Source: Myroides sp. 1354 (GTDB lineage: Bacteria > Bacteroidota > Bacteroidia > Flavobacteriales > Flavobacteriaceae). Taken from it: 64,000 bases of DNA. The stretch covers positions 1-64,000 of the forward strand of contig NZ_JACAGN010000007.1 of the NCBI RefSeq assembly GCF_030324495.1, in the 5' to 3' direction. Below are positions 8,733-17,785 of the stretch, piece after piece; positions within the stretch are counted from its first letter, which is position 1, and the number at the start of each line of letters is the position of its first letter. Below the pieces are notes generated by a model, which saw only the letters and a program-made list of their open reading frames with translations, searched no databases and was not told the origin of the DNA. Position numbers and translations under genes: made by a program.

Positions 8733-9839
8733 ATGAAAATTCTCAAGTATTTCCTACTCCTTATTACCTTACTATGCATTTCGCTTATTGTTTTTGTATT
8801 AACACAAAGTGGTAATTTCAAAATAACGAAATCCTTTGAATTGGATGCACCTCAACCTATTGTCTATCAATATATTCAAGAATTAGACAATTGGAACGAT
8901 TGGATTGCTACCGAAAAATTACCCAATGGAGTTTACGCCATTGATTTACCGAATATTGGTTCCTATCAGATTAGAAAAGAATACGAAAAACCCTTTGATA
9001 GTATCTCTCAAGATATTCTATATGACAACAAATTGTCTAATATCATTTGGCGTTTTAGTACCGTAGGTCAAAAAACAAAAGTAGATTTTTCCTTTGAAGG
9101 TACTATCGATATCAAAACAAAAATTCTTACTTTCTTTTCGGGATCACCAAACAAAGTTGTAGGGGAAGCAATGGATAACAGCATCAATGCTCTAATTGTT
9201 TTTTTTATCAAACAATATAAGGAATATGATTTAACAACAACTGGACTTACCAATAAAGCAGCTTTGCGTTACATCTATTTAGATGGAACTTCTGACTATA
9301 CGGATATCAAATCCTCAATTGAGATTTTACACGCCAAATTATCAGATTTTTGCACCACCAATAAGATTAAAGTTGATAGCACACCTTTACTTATTTTTGA
9401 CAATACACCATTAACGCAAACACTATCCTTTCAATACGGATTTAAATTACACGATTCAATCTTCTTAAATGAAGAAGAACAATTTAAAATAGCAACTTTG
9501 GAGGCTAATTCCTATTTTGAAAGCACTGTATCGGGTTACTATTCTCATTTGCCAAAAGCTTTAAGAGAGATTCGACCGATTATCAGTAAATCGGAAGTAT
9601 TTACCAATAATCCCACAGGAAAAATGATTGTAGAATTGAACCAATCCTCTTTCAACAATCGATTGCCTTCTTCGTGGAAGACAACCATCCTGATTCCTGT
9701 TATCAAAAATCAACAGCCTACAACTGTCAATGATAGTATAAGACGTACATATCGCACTTATTCAGGAACACCAAAAGAAAATCAAACAACAACAGAAATT
9801 CCTCCAGTCACTACTGTACAAGAGGAAAACAACGGATAA
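8733..9839 (+). CDS. SRPBCC / GyrI-like two-domain protein
   Basis: 368 residues with an N-terminal membrane anchor or uncleaved signal (about 4-24). Residues 30-165 fit the SRPBCC (polyketide cyclase/START-like) fold: KSFELDAPQPIVYQYIQELDNWNDW and VGEAMDNS resemble the family's lipid- or ligand-binding fold. Residues about 180-345 resemble a GyrI-like effector-binding domain. The tail is Thr/Pro-rich and probably disordered. Proteins with this pairing are frequent in Flavobacteriaceae but have no assigned function; ligand binding in the periplasm or at the membrane is inference. Confidence 0.72.
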   Translation: MKILKYFLLLITLLCISLIVFVLTQSGNFKITKSFELDAPQPIVYQYIQELDNWNDWIATEKLPNGVYAIDLPNIGSYQIRKEYEKPFDSISQDILYDNKLSNIIWRFSTVGQKTKVDFSFEGTIDIKTKILTFFSGSPNKVVGEAMDNSINALIVFFIKQYKEYDLTTTGLTNKAALRYIYLDGTSDYTDIKSSIEILHAKLSDFCTTNKIKVDSTPLLIFDNTPLTQTLSFQYGFKLHDSIFLNEEEQFKIATLEANSYFESTVSGYYSHLPKALREIRPIISKSEVFTNNPTGKMIVELNQSSFNNRLPSSWKTTILIPVIKNQQPTTVNDSIRRTYRTYSGTPKENQTTTEIPPVTTVQEENNG

Positions 9840-9840
9840 A

Positions 9841-9882
9841 AAAAAGAGAATCTAATTTAATAATTAGATTCTCTTTTTTTTT
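9841..9882. terminator. bidirectional terminator between convergent genes
   Basis: A 17-bp perfect stem (9841-9857 with 9862-9878) and a 4-nt loop, with A-tract on one side and T-tract on the other. It serves the SRPBCC gene on plus and kdsB on minus. Confidence 0.92.
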
Positions 9883-10618
9883 ATAATCCACTTGCCAATA
9901 GAGTTTTGGCGCGTTCTAAATCTTCTGGTGTATCAATTCCCACACCTACGTGTTGTGTGATTGCCATTTTGATGCGTTTACCATATTCTAAATAGCGTAA
10001 TTGTTCTAACTTTTCTGTCGCTTCTAAAAACTTCATCGGCCAAGTGGTGAATTCCAACAAGGCTTCTCTTCGAAACGCATACACACCAATATGTTGATAG
10101 TATTGTACTGCTGTTTCTTTATCACGGGGATAAGGAATAACTGAACGAGAAAAATACAAGGCTACTTTATTTTCGTCTACCACCACCTTTACGTTATTGG
10201 GATTTTCAATCAATGCCCAATCGTGAATTGGCGTCATTAAAGAAGCTAAGTCAATTTGTTTCGCATGATCTTCTTTGAAAATTTGAATCAATTGCTCCAG
10301 ATTGTCCTTATTGACAAAAGGTTCATCCCCTTGTACATTAATCACGATATCCGCTTCTATATCCGCAACTGCCTCTGCAATGCGATCACTTCCGCTTTCG
10401 TGCTCTTTTATACTGCGAACCACTTTTCCTCCATATTGCTGAATCTCATCAAAAATCAAAGGTGAATCTGTTACCACAAAAACATCATCAAAAAGTCCTG
10501 TGGCTATTGTTGCCTCATACGTTCTTCGAATAATGGTTTTCCCTCCTAATTCTTGCATCAATTTAGCAGGAAAACGCGTAGAGGCATAACGAGCCGGAAT
10601 TACCGCAATTACTTTCAT
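9881..10618 (-). CDS. kdsB: 3-deoxy-manno-octulosonate cytidylyltransferase (KdsB)
   Basis: 245 residues from the ATG at 10618, which begins [20 protein letters not shown], the canonical KdsB N-terminus with the CTP-binding loop. A frame from 10657 would add 13 residues, but a promoter element (10639-10646) lies inside that extension, so the internal ATG is preferred. NVQGDEPF is the metal and nucleotide site; [10 protein letters not shown] is the typical C-terminus. The enzyme makes CMP-Kdo in the cytoplasm for the inner core of lipopolysaccharide. Length and motifs fit closely. Confidence 0.95.
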   Translation of the reverse strand: MKVIAVIPARYASTRFPAKLMQELGGKTIIRRTYEATIATGLFDDVFVVTDSPLIFDEIQQYGGKVVRSIKEHESGSDRIAEAVADIEADIVINVQGDEPFVNKDNLEQLIQIFKEDHAKQIDLASLMTPIHDWALIENPNNVKVVVDENKVALYFSRSVIPYPRDKETAVQYYQHIGVYAFRREALLEFTTWPMKFLEATEKLEQLRYLEYGKRIKMAITQHVGVGIDTPEDLERAKTLLASGL

Positions 10619-10638
10619 ATTGGTTTTATTTAGTGAAT

Positions 10639-10646
10639 CAAAGATA
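10639..10646 (-). promoter_or_regulatory. -7 promoter element TATCTTTG of kdsB
   Basis: Exact TAnnTTTG on the minus strand, 20 bp upstream of the kdsB ATG at 10618. It falls inside the longer possible reading frame and therefore decides the start. Confidence 0.65.
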
Positions 10647-10686
10647 AGGGATTTCAAGAATTACCACTACAATTTATTTTAAGGAA

Positions 10687-12126
10687 TCAATCCAATTGCT
10701 CTTCAAAATATTCCTCTTGAAAACCAATTAAATACAATTTACTTTTTGCACGGGTAATTGCAGTATACAACCAACGCACATAATCTTGCGTAATTCCTTC
10801 TGGTAAATACGGTTGTTCAATAAAAACCGTATCCCATTGCCCACCTTGAGATTTATGACAAGTGACTGCATACGAGAACTTCACTTGTAACGCGTTGAAA
10901 TACTCGTTTTCCTTTACTTTTTGATTCTTTTTATACTTGGATATTTCGTCTTCATAATCCAGTAATACTTCTTGATACAAGCGATTACTTTCCTCATACG
11001 TCAAAGCAGGTGATTCACTCGTCAACGTATCTAGTAAGATAACTGTATCAAAAGGAGCCATTTGATCATAGTCAATCATGCGAATACGCACTGATGCAAA
11101 TCGGAAACCATACAGTTCTACTGTTTTATAAATCTGTAGAATTTCAATAATATCTCCGTTCGCTAAAAAATCGGTTACGGTCGAATCTTTCAACCAATAG
11201 TAGTTATTTTTAACCACCATCAACAAATCTCCAGCAGCGATTTCACTCTCTCGATCTAAAATACGCATACGAATCTGCTGATTATACGCATTGGCTCGTT
11301 TATTTGAACGCACAATAAACATGGTTTCCTCTGGACCAGCATTGGAATAAGAAGAAAAGATAGCATCTTGAATGTCGTAACTGTCTGTCAGCCGTATGAT
11401 ATCCTTAAAGCCATAAAGATTAAACTGAAAAGTATCCATAAAATGAGAGTCCAGCAACATGCGTAATTCCGTGGCATTATAGAGAATTCCCGAATCTTCT
11501 TCTTGACGCATAACCTCATCCAATTCAATGTGCTGAATCGGCATATTGTAGTGAAAACTCAACTGATCAGTATCCAAAGCAGGACTTACGGTCATATTGA
11601 TTGGCGGAAGCTGAGCAACATCCCCGATGAGAATTAACTTGCAGTTTTGACCCGTATACACATAGTAAATCAAGTCATCCAAAAGAGAACCATGAGGATA
11701 CATACTGCTATCTCCTGCGGATCCATCGCCAATCATCGAGGCCTCATCCACAATAAAAACAGTATTTTTATGTTTGTTCTGACGCATGGTATATTGCATA
11801 CCTCCTCCATTTTTCAATGGCTTTGGATAATAGATATACTTGTGAATTGTAAAGGCAGGACGCTGTGCATAACTACTAATGACTTTAGCAGCACGTCCGG
11901 TTGGAGCTAACATAACCGCGTATTTCTGAATGGAACGCAACTGATTGACTACAACAGATAACAAAGTTGTTTTTCCCGTACCTGCATATCCCTTTAAAAC
12001 AAACAACTCATCTTGTTGGTCAGCTGTGATAAATTCTGCTATTTTTTGTAAAAATATATCCTGTTTTAACGTCAGTTCGTACGGAAATTGATGTCGTAAT
12101 ACCTTGTAAAATTCAGTTCCTCTCAT
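10687..12126 (-). CDS. RecD-like (RecD2/AAA_30) ATP-dependent DNA helicase
   Basis: 479 residues, superfamily 1B. Motifs: Walker A GYAGTGKTT (about 45-53), APTGRAAK (motif Ia), VFIVDEASM (Walker B), GDVAQLPPI (motif III), and the UvrD-C-like C-terminal block TCHKSQGGQWDTVFIE with YTAITRAKSKLYLIG. It lacks the long N-terminal extension of full RecD2 and has no recB or recC neighbours, so it is not RecD of a RecBCD complex. Compact helicases of this type are universal in Flavobacteriia. A role in DNA repair or replication restart is likely but not shown. A promoter element lies at 12158-12165. Confidence 0.88.
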   Translation of the reverse strand: MRGTEFYKVLRHQFPYELTLKQDIFLQKIAEFITADQQDELFVLKGYAGTGKTTLLSVVVNQLRSIQKYAVMLAPTGRAAKVISSYAQRPAFTIHKYIYYPKPLKNGGGMQYTMRQNKHKNTVFIVDEASMIGDGSAGDSSMYPHGSLLDDLIYYVYTGQNCKLILIGDVAQLPPINMTVSPALDTDQLSFHYNMPIQHIELDEVMRQEEDSGILYNATELRMLLDSHFMDTFQFNLYGFKDIIRLTDSYDIQDAIFSSYSNAGPEETMFIVRSNKRANAYNQQIRMRILDRESEIAAGDLLMVVKNNYYWLKDSTVTDFLANGDIIEILQIYKTVELYGFRFASVRIRMIDYDQMAPFDTVILLDTLTSESPALTYEESNRLYQEVLLDYEDEISKYKKNQKVKENEYFNALQVKFSYAVTCHKSQGGQWDTVFIEQPYLPEGITQDYVRWLYTAITRAKSKLYLIGFQEEYFEEQLD

Positions 12127-12157
12127 GTTCTAATTCTCCTAAATACACCTAAAACAT

Positions 12158-12165
12158 CAAAGATA
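12158..12165 (-). promoter_or_regulatory. -7 promoter element TATCTTTG of the RecD-like helicase gene
   Basis: Exact TAnnTTTG on the minus strand, 31 bp upstream of the helicase start. Confidence 0.62.
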
Positions 12166-12209
12166 CTAAGCTTTTTAGCCCAAGACTAATATACTCCCTT
12201 AAAATTGTT

Positions 12210-12217
12210 TAAATTTG
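12210..12217 (+). promoter_or_regulatory. -7 promoter element TAAATTTG of the DUF3822-rsmD operon
   Basis: Exact TAnnTTTG 40 bp upstream of the DUF3822 start, divergent from the helicase promoter. Confidence 0.6.
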
Positions 12218-12257
12218 TCTCTCGCATTCGCTGTTAGAAATTTAGTGTGCAAAAACT

Positions 12258-13049
12258 ATGGAGCAAAGCTTACAAAAACTTATCATTCAGGTTTCCCTTC
12301 AGAAATTTACGTTTATCATTCAAGAGATTGAATCGAAACAGATTCACCATTTTGCTTCAGAAGGATTAAACCAAAATAGAACAATTGAAGATCAGTTGCA
12401 GAGTCTCTTTGCTAAACATGAAATTCTAACTTCTTCTTTCGAAGATATTTTAGTTTTACACGACAGCAACCTCAATACATTTGTACCTACAGCTTTATTT
12501 GATGAACAGGCATTAGGATCATACTTACAATACAATACCAAAGTATTTTCTACTGATTTTTTTGCTTTTGATGAATTGACAGACAAAAAAATCAACAATG
12601 TGTATATTCCCTATGTGCAAATCAACAATTTTCTATTGGATCGATTAGGCGCATTTACCTATCAAAATATCAATACAGCTTTAGTTGATTATCTATTAGA
12701 TTTATCAGCGCAACACAGTGAAATTGAAGTTTATGCCCATGTGCAAAAAGATCACTTCGAACTTATTGTTGCCCAAGAAGGGCATTTAATTTTGTTCAAT
12801 TCCTTTTTGTATCATACAGCACAAGATTTTATTTATTATCTCTTATTCGTCTATGAACAGCTAAAATTGGATCCAGAATTGGTTCCATTAAAACTGCTAA
12901 GTCGGATCGAAAAAGAAGATAGCTTGTTTGAACAGGCCTATACCTACATCAGACATATCGAAATTTTGGAGGAACAAGCCTTAGTTGCACCTTCCCTCCT
13001 CTTGCATTATCAAGTACCCAAACAACATTATATTTTATTCCATCTATGA
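12258..13049 (+). CDS. DUF3822 family protein
   Basis: 263 residues, no signal peptide. Sequence features fit DUF3822, a Bacteroidota family related to the ASKHA ATPase fold: an N-terminal beta-rich lobe (LQKLIIQVSLQKFTFII) and a C-terminal lobe containing EVYAHVQKDHFELIVAQEG and LFNSFLYHTAQDFIYYLLF. The gene overlaps rsmD by 4 bp (ATGA), an arrangement conserved in Flavobacteriia that suggests translational coupling. Its molecular function is unknown; the link to rRNA methylation is only by position. Confidence 0.85.
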   Translation: MEQSLQKLIIQVSLQKFTFIIQEIESKQIHHFASEGLNQNRTIEDQLQSLFAKHEILTSSFEDILVLHDSNLNTFVPTALFDEQALGSYLQYNTKVFSTDFFAFDELTDKKINNVYIPYVQINNFLLDRLGAFTYQNINTALVDYLLDLSAQHSEIEVYAHVQKDHFELIVAQEGHLILFNSFLYHTAQDFIYYLLFVYEQLKLDPELVPLKLLSRIEKEDSLFEQAYTYIRHIEILEEQALVAPSLLLHYQVPKQHYILFHL

Positions 13050-13618
13050 GAATTATTTCAGGAAAATTAAAAGGAAGAAAGCTTAGCCCACCTAAAAACT
13101 TACCTGTTCGCCCTACAACAGACATGAGTAAAGAAGCCTTGTTTAATATTTTAAACAATCACTTCAATTTCTCAGAACTGCAAGTCCTAGACTTGTTTGC
13201 AGGTACAGGCAGTATTAGTTATGAATTTGCTTCAAGAGGCGTGGAAAATATTGTCAGTATTGATGCGGATTATGGTTGTGTCAATTTTATCAAAAAAACA
13301 GCAAAGGATTTTGACTTAAATATTGTGCCTTACAAATCAGATGTTTTTAAATTTATAGAAAAACACCAAGGAACATATGATATTGTTTTTGCGGATCCAC
13401 CCTATGATTTCTCCCAAGAGCAATTTGAAAAAATAGTTACAGATATTTTAGAAAACAACATCTTGGATGAAGAAGGAATGCTGGTTGTCGAGCACTCTAA
13501 ATTTACAAAACTAGAGCATTTGCCTCATTTTTCTTTTGAGAAGAATTACGGAGGATCTGTCTTTACGTTTTTCGAATACGCATCAGATGAGGATGAGGAC
13601 GATACAGAAGAAGAATAA
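13046..13618 (+). CDS. rsmD: 16S rRNA (guanine966-N2)-methyltransferase RsmD
   Basis: 190 residues. It starts MRIISGKLKGRKL, the typical RsmD N-terminus, then PVRPTTDMSKEALFNIL, the SAM-binding motif VLDLFAGTGSISYEFASRG (about 48-66) and the N6/N2-methylase catalytic motif FADPPYDF (about 116-123). The C-terminal tail is strongly acidic (DEDEDDTEEE), a lineage feature. The enzyme modifies G966 in helix 31 of 16S rRNA during 30S assembly. The start overlaps the DUF3822 stop by 4 bp and a terminator follows directly. Confidence 0.95.
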   Translation: MRIISGKLKGRKLSPPKNLPVRPTTDMSKEALFNILNNHFNFSELQVLDLFAGTGSISYEFASRGVENIVSIDADYGCVNFIKKTAKDFDLNIVPYKSDVFKFIEKHQGTYDIVFADPPYDFSQEQFEKIVTDILENNILDEEGMLVVEHSKFTKLEHLPHFSFEKNYGGSVFTFFEYASDEDEDDTEEE

Positions 13619-13651
13619 AAAAATCCACACCTTAAAGGTGTGGATTTTTTT
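13617..13651. terminator. bidirectional terminator after rsmD
   Basis: Stem AAAAATCCACACC / GGTGTGGATTTTT around a TTAAA loop, with A and T tracts on either side; it also serves the convergent astacin gene. Confidence 0.9.
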
Positions 13652-13667
13652 ATTCATAACTAGCCGT

Positions 13668-14750
13668 TTACTGCATCGGTGGTTTTCCAGTCCCATCCCA
13701 AATTGGGGGTTCACCATTTAATTTTCGCTCTAAATTATCACGTTCTAGTTGAGTCATCAATGAATTATCACTTTTATAAACTTGATTATCAATTAAAATT
13801 CTCGTTCCACTTGGATTCCTTTTATAAGGAATATAATATGTATTAACATAGCTCCTATCTAACTCAGATAATTGATTATTATCAAAGAAAACGGAACCAT
13901 TTTTTTTAGTTAGTGTAGGCTCTCCATTTATGCTAAAAGCATAAGAATCATATAACATGATTGAATTAAAATCAAATGCTCCTAGTGTTAAATAGTTTTG
14001 GGTTACTCGATCAAAATTATGTCTATTTTCATTGGCTATGTTCGCAACATTTACATCAATATACGCATCTCGATCGGGTCTAGATTGCTCATGAAATAAA
14101 CCTAAAGCATGTAAAATCTCATGCATTATCGTTTTTGAATTAAAGGATACTAAATTAATTATTTGTTGTCCGCCAACACTGCCTATTTGAGAATTATTGA
14201 CATTACTACTATAAAAAGTAATATAATTATAATTAACACCTAGACTAGGATTACCAGTAGGTTCACCTGTTGCGTTATAAAATCTAACATTCGTTAGTTC
14301 TTCCAATTCATTCATCGCCTGCTGAATAGCAGCTATCTGAAGTGTATTCAAGTTAGAATCAAAAGTAAATCGAACCATTGCCCAATGGGTTCCTTGTGGC
14401 AATGCAACAACTTTAGTGCCATAAAAATCTTCCAGTTGTTTTCCGCTTTCCAATGGTAATCCCAAAGGAACTATTCCATATTCAGGTTTAAAAACTCCCT
14501 TATATCTTGGTTTATTTTTAAATGCAAAAACATCTCCATATTGATCTAAGCCTTGTAGTTGCTTATCTGACAATACTAAATCCCCTAAATAAACATACTG
14601 ATTATCCGTTTTTTCAACACGGGCTCCTGATGTTAAAGTCAAAACTTTTGTATTTTCATTTTTGTCATAAACTAGATGTTTCTCTTCTTCATAAGTTGAG
14701 CAACGAACATAAACGAGAATCAATAAAAAAAGTATAATTATCTTCTTCAT
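13668..14750 (-). CDS. astacin-like (M12A) zinc metalloprotease, secreted
   Basis: 360 residues. An N-terminal hydrophobic signal (about 2-17) is followed by a Cys at residue 18, but the residues before it (VYVR) are a poor lipobox, so it may be secreted or lipidated. The catalytic signature HEILHALGLFHEQSRPDRD (about 209-227) holds the three zinc histidines and the astacin Glu/Arg residues; the Met-turn is SIMLYDSY. The first about 110 residues probably act as a prodomain. The C-terminal part after the domain is short and carries no type IX signal. It is a single gene bounded by terminators. The family call is firm; substrates are unknown. Confidence 0.9.
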   Translation of the reverse strand: MKKIIILFLLILVYVRCSTYEEEKHLVYDKNENTKVLTLTSGARVEKTDNQYVYLGDLVLSDKQLQGLDQYGDVFAFKNKPRYKGVFKPEYGIVPLGLPLESGKQLEDFYGTKVVALPQGTHWAMVRFTFDSNLNTLQIAAIQQAMNELEELTNVRFYNATGEPTGNPSLGVNYNYITFYSSNVNNSQIGSVGGQQIINLVSFNSKTIMHEILHALGLFHEQSRPDRDAYIDVNVANIANENRHNFDRVTQNYLTLGAFDFNSIMLYDSYAFSINGEPTLTKKNGSVFFDNNQLSELDRSYVNTYYIPYKRNPSGTRILIDNQVYKSDNSLMTQLERDNLERKLNGEPPIWDGTGKPPMQ

Positions 14751-14920
14751 AACTCATTATTTTTTAATGTTGATATTTATTCTTTTCTAAAAATAGAACA
14801 AAAAAACACAACACCCTGAAAAACAATTGAATATAGTAAGCAATAGATGATTTATATTTTATTTTTTAAATACTTTTTTTAGACTTAAGTAATTTGCACA
14901 TCAAAATCTCAAGTATACAC

Positions 14921-14956
14921 AAAAAAAGATTGACTTGCATTCAAGTCAATCTTTTT
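14921..14956 (-). terminator. intrinsic terminator of rnpB
   Basis: Stem AAAAAGATTGACTTG / CAAGTCAATCTTTTT with a CATT loop, 27 nt past the 3' end of the RNase P RNA on the minus strand; the A-run at 14921-14927 is the T-run on that strand. Confidence 0.9.
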
Positions 14957-14982
14957 ATTCTTGTGCATTGATTTAAAAATAA

Positions 14983-15294
14983 ATGCAGATCTATAAGCCG
15001 GATTCTGTATGCACCGAAGTGCACCCTTATCATTTATCCAGGCCATCAATTACTCAATGGCTCTATCTGCCTACCCCTAAAGCATCGGGCGAGCAGCCCT
15101 CAAACGCTAAATATACATGGCATTTCACCGTATAGAGTTTACCTGATTTCACTACAGCCTTACCTGTACATCCTTTCTGTTGCACTTGTCCTCACGAATT
15201 ACTTCGCGGATGGGTGTTACCCACTATACTGCTCTATGGTGTCCAGACTTTCCTCTCGTTTATTGCTAAACCAGCGATAAGGCGATCTGCATAA
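14983..15294 (-). ncRNA. rnpB: RNase P RNA, bacterial type A
   Basis: About 310 nt on the minus strand. The conserved 5' core GAGGAAAGTCTGGACACC (P4 and flanking) lies at about 15240-15257, and the 3' end reads CAGAATCCGGCTTATAGATC (about 14990-15009), the universal end of bacterial RNase P RNA. The terminal helix P1 pairs ATGCAGATC at 15284-15292 with GATCTGCAT at 14983-14991. A promoter element at 15300-15307 puts the transcription start within a few bases of P1, and a terminator follows at 14921-14956. The RNA is the catalytic subunit that trims the 5' leader of pre-tRNAs. End positions are accurate to a few nucleotides. Confidence 0.95.
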
Positions 15295-15299
15295 GACTG

Positions 15300-15307
15300 C
15301 AAAAATA
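15300..15307 (-). promoter_or_regulatory. -7 promoter element TATTTTTG of rnpB
   Basis: Exact TAnnTTTG on the minus strand. Transcription starting about 6-7 nt after the G would begin at 15292-15294, exactly where helix P1 of RNase P RNA opens, which supports both calls. Confidence 0.78.
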
Positions 15308-15357
15308 CAGCTTTCCCCGAGAATGCGGATAAACTATTTACTTTATTTTTTTATCTA

Positions 15358-16197
15358 TTATGGAATCCACTTTTTAGGGAAATTCGGTTTGCGTTTCTCT
15401 AAAAACGCATTACGTCCTTCGATTGCTTCTTCTGTCATATAGGCTAAACGAGTCGCTTCTCCTGCAAATACTTGTTGCCCTACCATTCCATCGTCTGTCA
15501 AGTTCATCGCAAACTTCAACATTTTGATTGATGTTGGTGATTTACCTAACACTTCTTGTGCCCATTCATAGGCTGTATCTTCTAACTCCTCATGTGGAAT
15601 CACCGCATTAACCATCCCCATTTCAAAGGCTTCTTGAGCAGAATAGTTTCTTCCTAAAAAGAAAATCTCTCTTGCTTTTTTCTGTCCGACCATTTTGGCC
15701 AAATAAGCAGAACCATACCCTCCATCAAAACTCGTTACATCAGCGTCCGTTTGTTTGAAAATAGCGTGTTCTTTACTGGCTAAAGTCATATCACAAACCA
15801 CGTGTAAACTATGTCCTCCACCAACAGCCCATCCTGGAACTACAGCAATAACTACCTTAGGCATAAAGCGAATTAATCGCTGCACCTCTAATATATTCAA
15901 GCGATGCATTCCATCCTCTCCTACATATCCTTGGTGTCCTCTCGCTTTTTGATCTCCACCACTACAGAAAGAATATACACCGTCTTTCGGTGAAGGTCCT
16001 TCCGCAGAAAGTAAAACTACGCCTATAGAGGTATCTTCTTGTGCATCGTAAAAAGCGCGATACAACTCACTTGTTGTCTTAGGTCTAAAAGCATTTCGAA
16101 CTTCTGGTCGATTAAACGCAATACGCGCTACTCCATTACACTTTTTATAGGTAATGTCTTCAAACTCGATTGCCGTTTTCCATTCTATCTTACTCAT
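15358..16197 (-). CDS. menB: 1,4-dihydroxy-2-naphthoyl-CoA synthase (MenB)
   Basis: 279 residues of the crotonase superfamily. Diagnostic MenB segments are YSFCSGGDQKARGHQGYV (oxyanion hole and acyl-CoA site), WAVGGGHSLHVVCD, and DVTSFDGGYGSAYLAKMVGQ with the conserved Asp/Ser/Gly and Tyr residues of this subfamily. It closes the naphthoate ring of o-succinylbenzoyl-CoA in menaquinone synthesis, the only respiratory quinone of flavobacteria. No other men gene is in the window. No exact promoter element was found upstream. Confidence 0.96.
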   Translation of the reverse strand: MSKIEWKTAIEFEDITYKKCNGVARIAFNRPEVRNAFRPKTTSELYRAFYDAQEDTSIGVVLLSAEGPSPKDGVYSFCSGGDQKARGHQGYVGEDGMHRLNILEVQRLIRFMPKVVIAVVPGWAVGGGHSLHVVCDMTLASKEHAIFKQTDADVTSFDGGYGSAYLAKMVGQKKAREIFFLGRNYSAQEAFEMGMVNAVIPHEELEDTAYEWAQEVLGKSPTSIKMLKFAMNLTDDGMVGQQVFAGEATRLAYMTEEAIEGRNAFLEKRKPNFPKKWIP

Positions 16198-16467
16198 ATC
16201 TTTTACTATTTGTGAGTAAAATTACTATTTTTTTACTTCATATCTAAACAAAGACGCACAGAATCCCATTCTAACTCCTCCACCCCCATTATACAAAATT
16301 TAAATCGCCAATCTTGCATTTATCCTTTTAAAAAAGACGATAAATTGTGTTCTTTCTATTTTTTTCATTTGTAATCTGAAAGTTTAGCTAGATTTTTCTT
16401 TGATATTCGATAACTTTTATTAATTTGGTTTTTTCTTTAAAAAATCCCTACAAAGACAGTAAGACTA

Positions 16468-17652
16468 ATGAATACCAAACTCGCAATCTCTTTAGTTAGC
16501 TTATTAGCTTTCGCTTCTTGCAAACAGCAGCAGGATGCTACTATGGATTTAGCCTTGAATATGCCTATCATCAAAGAACACAATGTCTTTATTGATAAGC
16601 CTTATGAAACTTCATTTCAAGAACTAAAACCGGAATATATCCTTGAAAAAGGACAAAAAATCGAAGATTTTTACAATCAATATATCAAAAAAAGTGGTTA
16701 TACAGGAAGTTTTTTAGTCGCGCAAAACGGCAAAATTCTATATGAAAATTACTCTGGATATGCCAATAAAAGACAAAATGAGGCCATTACCGAAACAACA
16801 CCTATTCACGTAGCTTCTGTAGGTAAAGTAATTACAGCCGTCACTATTTTGCGCTTGGTACAAGAGGGGCTTTTGAGCTTAGACCAGCCCGTTTCAGAAA
16901 TTATTGATGGCTTTCCACACGAAGATATCACCATACGTACATTACTAAGTCACCGTAGTGGCTTAAAATACTATGGGTATTACCCAAACAAATGGACAAG
17001 TCAAAATGTAATTACCAATGATCAAGTAATTGAAATAATCAACAGTAAAACGGTTAGTTTAGATTTTAAACCCAATACACGTTTTACCTATAGTAATACT
17101 AACTACGTTGTTTTAGCCTCTATTGCAGAAAAAGTAACAGGAAAAAAATTCAAACAAGTGGTCCGCGATTTAATCTTTGACCCTTTGGAAATGAACCACA
17201 GCTTTGTCTTTGATGATATTACACATAAAAATCAAGTAACCCAATCGTATAATTCAAATTATCGCGAAATGCATTGGGATTATATGGATGGAACGTATGG
17301 AGATAAAAATATCTATACCACGCCAAGAGATATGCTTAAATTAGATACAGCCCTGTACTCAGATGATTTTTTAAGTGCCGACTTAAAAACACAAATGACA
17401 GAAGGCTATAGCTTTGAAAGCAAAGGAACACGCAATTATGGTTTAGGTTTGCGTCTAATCAAAATGAAGAACAACAAAAACTACACCTACCACAACGGCT
17501 GGTGGAGAGGAAACACTTCTTCTTATATTCGCTTAGCAGATTCGAATGCTTGTATCATTCTCTTTTCAAACAAATATTCGAAATTAACGTATAAAACAAT
17601 AGATTTATCTCACTATCTAGGAGATTATCCCGTTGGAAATGTAGAGTTGTAA
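16468..17652 (+). CDS. serine hydrolase (class C beta-lactamase fold) lipoprotein
   Basis: 394 residues with a lipoprotein-like signal (MNTKLAISLVSLLAFASC, Cys18). The beta-lactamase/D-Ala-D-Ala peptidase fold is shown by SVGK (catalytic Ser and Lys of SxxK, about 113-116), TYSNTNY (YxN motif, about 209-215) and YHNGWW (HxG variant of KTG, about 345). This family (Pfam Beta-lactamase) covers peptidoglycan peptidases and esterases; nothing here argues for antibiotic resistance. A terminator hairpin overlaps the end of the gene, and the stop codon is part of its stem. Confidence 0.87.
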   Translation: MNTKLAISLVSLLAFASCKQQQDATMDLALNMPIIKEHNVFIDKPYETSFQELKPEYILEKGQKIEDFYNQYIKKSGYTGSFLVAQNGKILYENYSGYANKRQNEAITETTPIHVASVGKVITAVTILRLVQEGLLSLDQPVSEIIDGFPHEDITIRTLLSHRSGLKYYGYYPNKWTSQNVITNDQVIEIINSKTVSLDFKPNTRFTYSNTNYVVLASIAEKVTGKKFKQVVRDLIFDPLEMNHSFVFDDITHKNQVTQSYNSNYREMHWDYMDGTYGDKNIYTTPRDMLKLDTALYSDDFLSADLKTQMTEGYSFESKGTRNYGLGLRLIKMKNNKNYTYHNGWWRGNTSSYIRLADSNACIILFSNKYSKLTYKTIDLSHYLGDYPVGNVEL

Positions 17653-17675
17653 TGTAAATTACAACTCTTTTTTTT
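17643..17675 (+). terminator. intrinsic terminator containing the stop codon
   Basis: Stem AGAGTTGTAA / TTACAACTCT, 6-nt loop, followed by eight T. The 5' arm ends with the serine-hydrolase stop codon TAA. Confidence 0.88.
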
Positions 17676-17729
17676 ACACTATATCACATTGACATATGCA
17701 ATATAAGAATATCGCAAAGGGTGATGGGT

Positions 17730-17785
17730 ACTAAAGGGCGAATTGCCATAAAGGATAACTAAAGGCGAATTGCCATTCGCCCCTA
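17730..17785. repeat. REP-like palindromic element, two partial copies, abutting trkA
   Basis: CTAAAGGGCGAATTGCCAT (17731-17749) is repeated as CTAAAGGCGAATTGCCAT (17759-17776). The second copy continues into a hairpin GGCGAAT / ATTCGCC (17764-17770 with 17775-17781) and then CCCTAC. Read on the minus strand the unit GTAGGGGCGAATGGCAATT resembles a short palindromic repeat of the type GTAGGGGCGAATGGCC found scattered in many bacterial genomes. The TAG inside it is the stop codon of trkA. Confidence 0.65.

Noticed and set aside
16468..17652. Beta-lactamase resistance gene
   Set aside because: The fold is shared with peptidases and esterases; the protein is a lipoprotein and has no resistance context such as a regulator or mobile element.
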